The translations under genes were made by a program, and so were the position numbers. The notes under the pieces were generated by a model. It saw only the letters and a list, made by a program, of their open reading frames with translations. It was not told the origin of the DNA and did no database searches. A stretch of 6,696 bases of DNA, taken from NCBI GenBank assembly GCA_945876015.1, contig CAMCNM010000106.1, positions 1 through 6,696 of the forward strand. Direction: 5' to 3'. Source of the DNA: Gemmatimonas phototrophica. GTDB taxonomy: Bacteria; Gemmatimonadota; Gemmatimonadetes; Longimicrobiales; Gaopeijiaceae. This document shows, in pieces, positions 1-5,578 of this stretch (the first letter of the stretch is position 1; every line of letters starts with the position of its first letter).

Positions 1-119
1 CCGCCGAGGCCGGTGCGCTCGTGACAGGCGATGCAATTGAACGTGGCGAGGGTCTTGTTGACCTGCTGCTGGTCGTTGAGTTGCGGCTGTTCCGCGCGGG
101 GCAACGCCTTGGTAATCCA
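1..119 (-). CDS. Fragment of a c-type cytochrome (haem motif CIACH), both ends missing
   Basis: Read on the minus strand with codons whose first base is at 119, 116 and so on, this stretch encodes a segment that begins near WITKALPR, continues through LNDQQQVNK, and ends TLATFNCIACHERTGLGG at the window edge. CxACH is the covalent haem c attachment motif: the cysteines are at 33-35 and 24-26, and the axial histidine is at 21-23. The context (TLA..NC.ACH.R.G.GG) resembles haem domains of large multidomain cytochromes, such as those with planctomycete-type cytochrome modules; that family comparison is from memory. There is no signal peptide or plausible start, so this is an internal piece of a gene. 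It lies in a different frame from the ABC permease that ends just upstream, so the two are abutted rather than fused in frame. It could reflect a deletion, a recombination event or a mis-assembly. The haem motif itself is clear; the family is uncertain. Confidence 0.55.
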
Positions 120-1249
120 CCCAGCCACATCAGCGCGATCGAAAGCGCCACCTGCCACGCGGGTGCCGCACCTCCCGCCGCGCGCGCGAACATCAGGAAG
201 GGGCTGAAGAACGGAATTAGCGAGAGGGTTACCGAGGTCGGCGAGTTGGGATTCTCGATCACCCCGACCAGCGCGATCACCGGAATGATGATCAGGATCA
301 TCACGGGGAACTGCGCCTGCTGCGCTTCCTCGTCCGAGTTGCACATGGCGCCCACGGCCGCGTACAGCGCGGAGTAGATGAAGTACCCGCTCAGGAAGAA
401 GATCAGGAAGTAGCCGAAGAAGCGGGGGCCGGGCAGCTGGCTCGCGAGCCCCGCCAGCTGACCCAGCTCCGGGCGGGCGGCGACCAGCGCGGGCATCCCT
501 ACCGTCGCGAGCGCGGCGCCCCCGAGGACCCAGACGCCGAGCTGCGTGAGGCCGACCGCGCCGACCCCGAGGATCTTGCCCAGCATCAGCTGCCACGGGT
601 CGAGCGAGGAGACGATCACCTCCACGATCCGGCTGGTCTTCTCCTCGAGCACGGAGCGCATCACGGCCACGGCGTAGAGAAGGATCACCATGTAGAGCAC
701 GAAGGATCCGATGTATGCCGCGGCGAACGCAGGGTCGCTCATCCCACCGCTGGCGCCGGCGAGGCTCTCCATCTCGAGCGCGCCTCCTGCCATCACCTGC
801 TTCACGTCGGTTCCCGTGCCGGCCAGCTGGCGCTCGAGCGAGGCCTGGATGATCGCCTGCCGAATGCCCAGCTGACGGAGCGTGGACGGATTCTCCTTCG
901 AGACGAGCTTGGCGCGGCCTGCCGAGAGGCTCGCTTCGTCCACCACCAGGTATGCACCGGCCTCGCCGTCCTCCACGCGCCGACGGGCCTCGTCCTCGGC
1001 CGCCTCGGGGAGCCGCACGACCGAATAGCCGCCTTCCTGGAGCGCCCTCGCCACGCCGTCGCCGACGTCGCCGCTCCGGTCGATGAGCACGATCGTCCGG
1101 CCCGCGGTCTCGCTGCGCGTCGTAAGCCACAAGGGCACGGCGGTGGCCGCGACGATCAGGAGGGGCACGCCGAGCGTGGCGAAGAAGAACCAGCGCGAGC
1201 GGACCCGCTGCAGGTACTCGCGCCGGATCACCGCCCAGATCTGGGTCAC
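116..1249 (-). CDS. ABC-2 type transporter permease (NatB-like), 3' end lost
   Basis: This is the membrane subunit of an ABC-2 exporter paired with the ATPase upstream; the NatB-type family includes sodium, drug and peptide exporters. It starts at GTG 1249, sharing GTGA with the ATPase stop, and GGAGG at 1257-1261 sits 7 nt upstream. The N-terminus MTQIWAVIRREYLQRVRSRW is typical, with a first membrane helix at about residues 21-42. A large extracytoplasmic segment follows at about 45-172. More helices lie at about 174-196, 224-250, 278-300, 315-332 and 340-355. The hallmark LEEKTSRIVEVIVSSLDPWQ (201-220) followed by LMLGKILG, and SDEEAQQAQFPVMIL (305-319), identify the family. The protein reads well through WQVALSIALMWLGG (365-378) and then turns into unrelated, poorly used codons (GGA TTA CCA AGG). 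The last helix and the usual basic tail, roughly 30-40 residues, are therefore missing. The frame stays open to the window edge but no longer encodes permease. The substrate cannot be told from sequence. Confidence 0.9.
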
Positions 1250-2211
1250 CGCGCGGCCTCCGCGACGCGCGGGTTCGCGCCGGCCCCGTTCGCGCGCGCC
1301 GCATCCGCTCGCCCGCCCGCGTGGCGCACGAAGATCTCGTGGAGACGAGGCTCGACCAGCTCGAACCGATGGATCTCCACCCCGCCGGCGACGCCCCTGC
1401 GCAGGATCGCCTGGGGGTCGGCGCCTTCGGTCAGCACCAGGTGCACCCCACCAGGCGTCGGCTCGCGGCGCGCGACTTCGGGACCGTCGAGCCACGCGTC
1501 GGGGCCCTCGAACGCGACCGCGACAACGCCGCTGCGCTCGCTCCGCCGGAGCTCCTTGAGATCTCCCTCCAGCACGCACCGCGAGCGGGAGATCAGGCAC
1601 ACGCGCTCGCAGAGGCGCTCGGCCTGCTCCATCAGATGCGTCGAGAACAGGATGGTCGCTCCCTTGGCGTGCAGCTCGAGCACGATCGCCTCGAGCACAT
1701 CCTGGTTGATCGGGTCGAGGCCGCTGAACGGCTCGTCCAGGATCAAGAGCTCGGGCTCGTGGAGCACGGTGCTGATGAACTGCACCTTCTGCTGCATTCC
1801 CTTGGACAGGTCCTCGAGCCGCCGGTTCGCCCACGCGCCCAGCTCGAGGCGCTCGAGCCACGCGCCGGCGCGATCCTTAGCGAGCTTGCGCCGCACGCCC
1901 CGGATCTCGGCGAGGAAGACGAGGAGCTCGATCACGGTCATTTTCTTGTAGACGCCGCGCTCCTCGGGGAGATAGCCGACCTTGTGACGGCGACTCCGAT
2001 CGGGGTCGGCGCCGAACAGCGAGACCCTTCCCTCGTCGGGGAGCAGGATCCCCATGATCATGCGGATCGTCGTGGTCTTCCCGGACCCGTTCGGTCCGAG
2101 CAGGCCGTAGATCGATCCACGGGGAATCTCGAGGTCGAGGCGATCGACCGCGGTGTGACCGCTGAAGCGCTTGGTGACGCCCTCCAGCAGGACCGCGACT
2201 CCGTCGGCCAT
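1246..2211 (-). CDS. ABC transporter ATP-binding protein, NatA-like
   Basis: This 321-residue cytoplasmic ATPase would drive the adjacent ABC-2 permease. The nucleotide-binding domain shows Walker A GPNGSGKTT (39-47), the Q-loop region GYLPEERGVY (79-88), the signature LSKGMQQK (135-142), Walker B LLILDEP (155-161, catalytic E160), the D-loop SGLDP (163-167) and the switch histidine H192 in FSTHLMEQAE. After about residue 215 comes a small C-terminal domain of the DUF4162 type, ending in the family-typical FELVEPRLHEIFVRHAG. A final Ala/Arg-rich tail of about 25 residues looks dispensable. The Q-loop carries LPEERG rather than a glutamine, as I recall for the NatA/YhaQ branch, so it is a branch marker rather than a defect. 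The ATG at 2211 is supported by a strong Shine-Dalgarno (AGGAGGGAG at 2212-2220). The stop overlaps the permease start by GTGA, implying coupled translation in a two-gene operon. Confidence 0.95.
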   Translation of the reverse strand: MADGVAVLLEGVTKRFSGHTAVDRLDLEIPRGSIYGLLGPNGSGKTTTIRMIMGILLPDEGRVSLFGADPDRSRRHKVGYLPEERGVYKKMTVIELLVFLAEIRGVRRKLAKDRAGAWLERLELGAWANRRLEDLSKGMQQKVQFISTVLHEPELLILDEPFSGLDPINQDVLEAIVLELHAKGATILFSTHLMEQAERLCERVCLISRSRCVLEGDLKELRRSERSGVVAVAFEGPDAWLDGPEVARREPTPGGVHLVLTEGADPQAILRRGVAGGVEIHRFELVEPRLHEIFVRHAGGRADAARANGAGANPRVAEAAR

Positions 2212-2220
2212 CTCCCTCCT
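2212..2220 (-). promoter_or_regulatory. Ribosome binding site of the ABC ATPase gene
   Basis: On the minus strand AGGAGGGAG directly precedes the ATG at 2211. It is a near-perfect anti-SD match, though close to the start, and it fixes the start codon. Confidence 0.7.
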
Positions 2221-2322
2221 GGAACGGTTTGGGACCCAGCGCGATCACGATACTCGGGGGGGTACCCCGTTGTTCAGAAGGTCGATCGGGGACCAATGGC
2301 TCGAACATATCCCGAAAATTCT

Positions 2323-2350
2323 TTGCCCGGACTGCTCACACCCTTACATT
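2323..2350 (+). promoter_or_regulatory. Candidate sigma-70-like promoter for the AbrB-like gene
   Basis: TTGCCC (2323-2328) and TACATT (2345-2350) are separated by 16 bp, each matching 4 of 6 consensus positions. They lie in the most AT-rich stretch of an otherwise GC-rich window (about 2305-2365). Transcription would begin near 2357, giving a leader of about 25 nt before the start codon at 2383. This is inferred from pattern only. I found no equally good box pair for the divergent ATPase gene in 2212-2300. Confidence 0.35.
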
Positions 2351-2352
2351 CG

Positions 2353-2364
2353 TTGAACTTGAAC
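2353..2364 (+). repeat. Tandem hexamer TTGAAC x2
   Basis: Two adjacent copies of TTGAAC lie between the candidate -10 box and the ribosome binding site of the AbrB-like gene. The position would suit an operator, possibly autoregulatory, but a 12-bp repeat can arise by chance and no partner sites were found. Confidence 0.3.
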
Positions 2365-2371
2365 CTTCCGT

Positions 2372-2378
2372 GAGGAGG
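2372..2378 (+). promoter_or_regulatory. Ribosome binding site of the AbrB-like gene
   Basis: GAGGAGG lies four bases before the ATG at 2383. It is a strong Shine-Dalgarno that supports this short gene being real and fixes its start. Confidence 0.75.
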
Positions 2379-2382
2379 TCTG

Positions 2383-2574
2383 ATGGCCATCTACCGTACG
2401 CTTTACTACGGGGATGTAGTGGTTGGAGTAGGAGGCCGGATCACCGTCCCGCAGGATATGCGGGAAGACCTGGGAATCGACGAGGGGGACACCCTCACGG
2501 TTCGGGTCGAGGAGACGCATACCGGTGCCCGCCAGATAGTGCTCTGGCGCGCCGAGCAGCAGCCGGAGGAATAA
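2383..2574 (+). CDS. AbrB/MazE-like swapped-hairpin DNA-binding protein (63 aa)
   Basis: This 63-residue protein has the core VGVGGRITVPQDMREDLGID followed by EGDTLTVRVEE (about 14-44). It matches the AbrB/MazE/SpoVT pattern: a beta strand with G-R-I-T-(V/L)-P, a short helix 'xxxREDLGI', then 'EGDxLxV'. Such proteins dimerise into a swapped-hairpin barrel that binds DNA. The N-terminal MAIYRTLYYGDVV and the C-terminal RQIVLWRAEQQ would add strands; the last few residues (PEE) look disordered. A strong ribosome binding site supports the start. MazE-type antitoxins are normally followed by a toxin gene, but here the next gene is convergent and unrelated, so this reads as a stand-alone regulator rather than half of a toxin-antitoxin pair. 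It is divergent from the ABC transporter operon and shares its 171-bp upstream region, making that operon and itself the natural candidate targets (inference). Confidence 0.85.
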   Translation: MAIYRTLYYGDVVVGVGGRITVPQDMREDLGIDEGDTLTVRVEETHTGARQIVLWRAEQQPEE

Positions 2575-2599
2575 CCCTCCGGCACAGCCTCCTGGCTGT
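2562..2599. terminator. Tandem perfect hairpins between convergent genes
   Basis: The first hairpin has arms GCCGGAGG (2562-2569) and CCTCCGGC (2576-2583), a perfect 8-bp stem with a 6-nt loop that contains the TAA stop of the AbrB-like gene. The second begins at the next base: ACAGCC (2584-2589) and GGCTGT (2594-2599), a perfect 6-bp stem with a TCCT loop. A weaker CGCG/CGCG pair follows at 2601-2614. Placed between two convergent genes, these probably end transcription from both sides. No U-tract follows on either strand, so this is not a textbook intrinsic terminator; the structures could instead protect 3' ends. Confidence 0.55.
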
Positions 2600-2622
2600 T
2601 CGCGTCGCTTCGCGCCGCGGTG

Positions 2623-4020
2623 CTAGTCACCCTCCAGATCGACCCATCGCAGTAGAACGCTGAGCGGACCCTTTCCGTCGTGGTGCCACCATGGCGGCGG
2701 AAAGGCGACCTCACTCAGTGGGCAGATCCGTGTCGCCCCGACGCCTCCCAACATTCTAGCAACGTTCTCGAGTCGCTCGCCGAGTCCCGCCACTCCGACC
2801 GTCTGGAGATGGTGCGCGATCGGCGCGAGCAGCGTGGGAAGTTGTGCGGCGTCCTCGATCGGATGGATGCGCACCGTGCGGCCCGGACCGGAAGGCTCGA
2901 TCGCGTCGTGCGGCTCGAGGAGCACGGTCCATCCACTCGCTTGGGCGGCGTACACCTCCACCGCTTCGCCGCTCGCTCTCCGCAGCTCCGCGGTGCGGCG
3001 CAACTGGTGCACGTTGGACGCGAGCGCCGGGGAGGGAGGGGTCGGCGGAAGCGCCGCGTGGAAGCGGGCGAGCGCGCGGGCCAGCGCCGCCGCGAGCTCG
3101 CCGGCACCGACTTCGCCACCCTGCTCGACGAACACCGCGTGCGGTGAGACGCAGCCGCGCTGATCGAACATCCCGACCGCGTGGGCAAGCTCGTCCGCGA
3201 CGCCGTCCAGCTCGCGCTCCACGAGTGCGTCGCGGCCCACCAGCGCGACGCCGATGCGATGATGGTAAGCGATCAGCGGCGTGTCGGCGGGCATGCGGTC
3301 GAGCAGCGAACGCATCGTCGCGTCGCTGCCGTATGCGACGACCGTGTCGGCCGCCGCGAGCGCTGCGCTCTCCGCGTGATCGTCCGAGCCACCGCTCCAG
3401 TAGAGCACGGCCAGCGCCGCGGCCATCGTGGGGGACTCCTCGGCGATGGCCCGCGCGAGCAGTACGGGTAGCACGACGTCGCCGAGGCCGGGCTTGAGCA
3501 GCGTGGCCGATCCGACCAGAAGGCTGCGCAGCATCGAGGTCGCGGAGACCCCGGGGACGGTTCCCGCTCCGACGTGGAAGCACAGCGCGGGTGCGACGCC
3601 ACGGACGCGCCCCGTTCCCGCGCTCGGGACGAAACGGTCGAGCGCCGCCGGGTGGGGGAGATCGGTGGCGAGGAGCTGAAGGAGGCGATCGCCCGTCCAG
3701 TCCCGCGCCATCCCGTCGATCACCGCACGCGACATCTCGAGCGACAGGTCAGCGGTGGCCGGAACGTGCTCCTCCGCCTCCCGGCGCAGCGGGTCCGAGC
3801 GATCGAGAAAGCGGGCTCCCGCTCTTCCCAGCACCCGAGCCCGCTCCGCCGCGCTCGAGCGCAGGAGCGCGTCCTCGCGCGCCGTGCGCAGGCTGTCCAT
3901 GAGGGAGCGGGCGCTCTCCGGGTCCAGCAGGGGATGCCGAACGCCGTGGGCCTGGGCGAACGACACGCGCGCGGGGAGGACTCCGGGCGGGAGCACCCAA
4001 CCGTCGAATGCCGCGCTCAC
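2623..4020 (-). CDS. luxC: LuxC-family acyl-CoA/acyl-protein reductase
   Basis: This 465-residue protein resembles LuxC, the reductase of the bacterial fatty-acid reductase complex. LuxC takes an activated acyl group (acyl-CoA or acyl-LuxE), holds it as a thioester on cysteine, and reduces it with NADPH to an aldehyde. Visible motifs are LCFHVGAGTVPGVSATSMLR (146-165, matching the LuxC 'H.sAGNvPg' nucleotide-binding region), LLKPG (174-178), VAYGSDATM (228-236), HHRIGVALVG (253-262) and FDQRGCVSPH (285-294). C290 is the expected acyl-accepting nucleophile, close to Cys286 of Vibrio LuxC (recalled). The C-terminus PPPWWHHDGKGPL (441-453) through LLRWVD is typical of the family, so the protein is full length. 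It starts at GTG 4020, overlapping the LuxE stop by GTGA, with only a weak Shine-Dalgarno; coupled translation is likely. The acyl substrate is unknown. Confidence 0.88.
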   Translation of the reverse strand: MSAAFDGWVLPPGVLPARVSFAQAHGVRHPLLDPESARSLMDSLRTAREDALLRSSAAERARVLGRAGARFLDRSDPLRREAEEHVPATADLSLEMSRAVIDGMARDWTGDRLLQLLATDLPHPAALDRFVPSAGTGRVRGVAPALCFHVGAGTVPGVSATSMLRSLLVGSATLLKPGLGDVVLPVLLARAIAEESPTMAAALAVLYWSGGSDDHAESAALAAADTVVAYGSDATMRSLLDRMPADTPLIAYHHRIGVALVGRDALVERELDGVADELAHAVGMFDQRGCVSPHAVFVEQGGEVGAGELAAALARALARFHAALPPTPPSPALASNVHQLRRTAELRRASGEAVEVYAAQASGWTVLLEPHDAIEPSGPGRTVRIHPIEDAAQLPTLLAPIAHHLQTVGVAGLGERLENVARMLGGVGATRICPLSEVAFPPPWWHHDGKGPLSVLLRWVDLEGD

Positions 4021-5177
4021 TTTCTCGCCGCCCGCATCATCGTCGCGGACTCGAGCAGCTCTTCGGTCGCCAGCGAACAGCCGCGCGGCTCGGCGCCGGG
4101 AGCCCGTCCGAGCAGACGGAAGCCGCGCTCGAGTCGCACGCCCATGTCCTCGGTGAGCACGGCGGCGACCGAGCCCGCGTTCGCGAGGTCGTGGTGGCAG
4201 AGCAGTCCGGGCTGGTCGTCCGCCACGGGATCCAGCGTCACGGGATCGAGCACGCGCGTGCGCACCCAGGGCGGTGCGACGTGGAATCGCTCGCTCAGGT
4301 CGGGGCCAAGCGGCTCGCTCAGCGTGGGCTCGTAGAACTGCGAGAGCATCTCAGTCATGCCGTATTCGTTCACGATACGGTCGGCCGGCAGCCCCAGAGC
4401 GTCGTGGACCCCATCGTACAGCTCCGCCCGCGAGACCGCGCGCGCGCGTCCCTTGAACCCACCCGTCTCCATCATGCGGGAGCCTTCCGGAAGGACCAGC
4501 CGGACGGAGCCTCGCATGAGCGTGTCGAGCCAGTGCACGAGGCCGAAGGCGGTGGTGGCGACGAGCACCGGCTGCTTTGCCTCCACCGTCGCGAGCAGGG
4601 CGCCGAGCAGCGCCTCGTCGCGGATCGATCCATCCGGCGCGCCGAAGAAACCGCCGCCCTCCGCGCCGAGGGTGTCGTGCACCGCGGCGATCATGCGGCT
4701 CAGCGAGGAGCGCGGGGCCTGATCGGGCGGCGGGAGCAACGCCACGACCGGAAACCGGGCTCCGTCGGGGAGAAGGTGCGCGCGGAACGGTGGCAGGAGC
4801 GCGGACTGATACAGCGCGAGGCTCGCGACCCAGTGCTCTCCCTTCTTCTCGGTGAGCGTGGTGCCGCTGGTCTCGAAGATCGCCTCGGGCTGCTTCGACT
4901 CCTCGACCGAGAACAAACGCAGACGCTTGAACGCGGCCGTCGGGACCGGGGGGATTTCCTCCCAGCTGCCGATCGAGTCGGGCGTCGCGCCCCGGCCCAC
5001 GCAGTAGCCGCGGTAGGTGGGGTTGTGATGGAATTGCCACCGGAAGACACGCCGGGCCCAATGGTCGAAGGCGGTGTCGTCCAGCGGTGCGTCGATGCCG
5101 CGGGAAAAGAGCGCGCCGAGGTCCGCGGCCAGCGCGTCGAACGGCGGCTCCTCCCGCCCGGCTCCCGCTTCCCTCAC
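4017..5177 (-). CDS. luxE: LuxE-family acyl-protein synthetase
   Basis: This 386-residue protein resembles LuxE, an adenylate-forming enzyme that activates a free carboxylic acid with ATP to acyl-AMP and moves it onto its own cysteine before handing it to LuxC. Motifs run in the expected order: the phosphate-binding loop FETSGTT (101-107), MMETGGFKGR (235-244), the adenylation motif NEYGMTEMLSQFY (270-282), LCHHDLANAGSVAAVLTEDMG (326-346, cited here in outline for its conserved D and N) and GFRLLGRAPGAEPRGCSL (352-369). C367 in RGCS matches the position of the acylated cysteine of Vibrio LuxE (Cys364, recalled). Length agrees with LuxE. It starts at GTG 5177, overlapping the stop of the upstream 87-aa gene by GTGA, with no clear Shine-Dalgarno of its own, and it overlaps luxC in the same way downstream. 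Expression is therefore probably coupled across all three genes. Confidence 0.88.
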   Translation of the reverse strand: MREAGAGREEPPFDALAADLGALFSRGIDAPLDDTAFDHWARRVFRWQFHHNPTYRGYCVGRGATPDSIGSWEEIPPVPTAAFKRLRLFSVEESKQPEAIFETSGTTLTEKKGEHWVASLALYQSALLPPFRAHLLPDGARFPVVALLPPPDQAPRSSLSRMIAAVHDTLGAEGGGFFGAPDGSIRDEALLGALLATVEAKQPVLVATTAFGLVHWLDTLMRGSVRLVLPEGSRMMETGGFKGRARAVSRAELYDGVHDALGLPADRIVNEYGMTEMLSQFYEPTLSEPLGPDLSERFHVAPPWVRTRVLDPVTLDPVADDQPGLLCHHDLANAGSVAAVLTEDMGVRLERGFRLLGRAPGAEPRGCSLATEELLESATMMRAARK

Positions 5178-5437
5178 TGGCCGCGCCGCACTCGTCCCGG
5201 CTCGAGACCCCCGGCCTGCAGGATTTTCTCCTGGAGTCGCGCGCCCTCTTCCTCGGTGAACCCGATCAGCTCGGTGAGCCGGGTCCTCATCCCCTCGTAG
5301 GCCCCGCGGGGGAAGTCGTCGCCTTCGGCGTGAGCCAGCGCGCCCTCCAGCTCGTCGAGCTCACGGATGGCCTTCTCCGCGGCGTGGCGGAGCCGGTTGA
5401 GCGCCTTGCGAGCGTGACCTTCGGCGGAGTCGGACAT
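5174..5437 (-). CDS. Small charged helical protein, first gene of the LuxE-LuxC operon (87 aa)
   Basis: I do not recognise this family. The 87-residue protein is rich in Glu, Arg, Ala and Leu and lacks a signal peptide or membrane helix. Two predicted amphipathic helices, about residues 6-37 (HARKALNRLRHAAEKAIREL) and 45-73 (AYEGMRTRLTELIGF), are joined by a short GDDFPRG turn, suggesting a helical hairpin or coiled coil. It lacks the DSL serine motif of acyl carrier proteins and has no cysteine, so it is unlikely to carry an acyl group. Its TGA overlaps the luxE GTG start, tying its translation to luxE. A scaffold or adaptor for the reductase complex is a reasonable guess but only that. The ATG at 5437 has no convincing Shine-Dalgarno; the internal Met at residue 50 would leave only about 38 residues, so the longer form is preferred. 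Confidence 0.72.
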   Translation of the reverse strand: MSDSAEGHARKALNRLRHAAEKAIRELDELEGALAHAEGDDFPRGAYEGMRTRLTELIGFTEEEGARLQEKILQAGGLEPGRVRRGQ

Positions 5438-5578
5438 CTGCGGTTCTGCGTTGGGGGAGCGGCGGATCCCTGGACCCGCCGGGAGCGGTTACTTTGCTGG
5501 ACCGAGCAGAAGTTACGCCGCGGCGCGGTTCCGTCCATGCGCCGTTGCGCCTGCCGGACCCCTCGATCACATCCCTGC
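5438..5578. promoter_or_regulatory. Divergent intergenic region between the LuxE-LuxC operon and the lipoprotein operon
   Basis: This 141-bp spacer must hold the promoters of both divergent operons, but no box pair stands out on either strand. It contains an imperfect inverted repeat with arms GGCGGATCC (5461-5469) and GGACCCGCC (5472-5480), one mismatch and a 2-bp centre, and two direct copies of GGGAGCGG (5455-5462 and 5481-5488) flanking it at 26-bp spacing. This is a possible operator shared by both operons. Part of the spacer (5537-5578) would be coding if the lipoprotein starts at the earlier ATG. Confidence 0.4.

Noticed and set aside
79..87. Sequencing frameshift as the explanation for the permease break
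   Set aside because: The shifted frame does not encode the expected final helix and tail of an ABC-2 permease but an unrelated haem c segment, so one indel cannot restore the gene.
21..377. 118-codon plus-strand open frame at the left end
   Set aside because: It is antisense to both the permease end and the cytochrome haem motif, with no recognisable domain or ribosome binding site.
1321..2373. 350-codon open frame on the plus strand across the ABC ATPase gene
   Set aside because: It is antisense to a well-supported ATPase; its translation is His/Arg/Asp-rich with no recognisable motif, as expected from GC-rich shadow frames.
2383..4020. Toxin-antitoxin pair built on the AbrB/MazE-like gene
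   Set aside because: No MazF- or PIN-like gene is adjacent on the same strand; the neighbour is a convergent LuxC.
4008..5300. 430-codon open frame on the plus strand across luxE
   Set aside because: It is antisense to a gene with clear LuxE motifs, and its translation is low-complexity and Arg/Glu-rich, with no domain.
5174..5437. Acyl carrier protein for the LuxE-LuxC system
   Set aside because: The size fits, but there is no DSL phosphopantetheine serine motif, and the helix pattern differs.
5087..5578. Upstream in-frame extension of the lipoprotein to a much earlier start
   Set aside because: It would run antisense through luxE and the 87-aa gene and bury the lipoprotein signal peptide in the middle of the protein.
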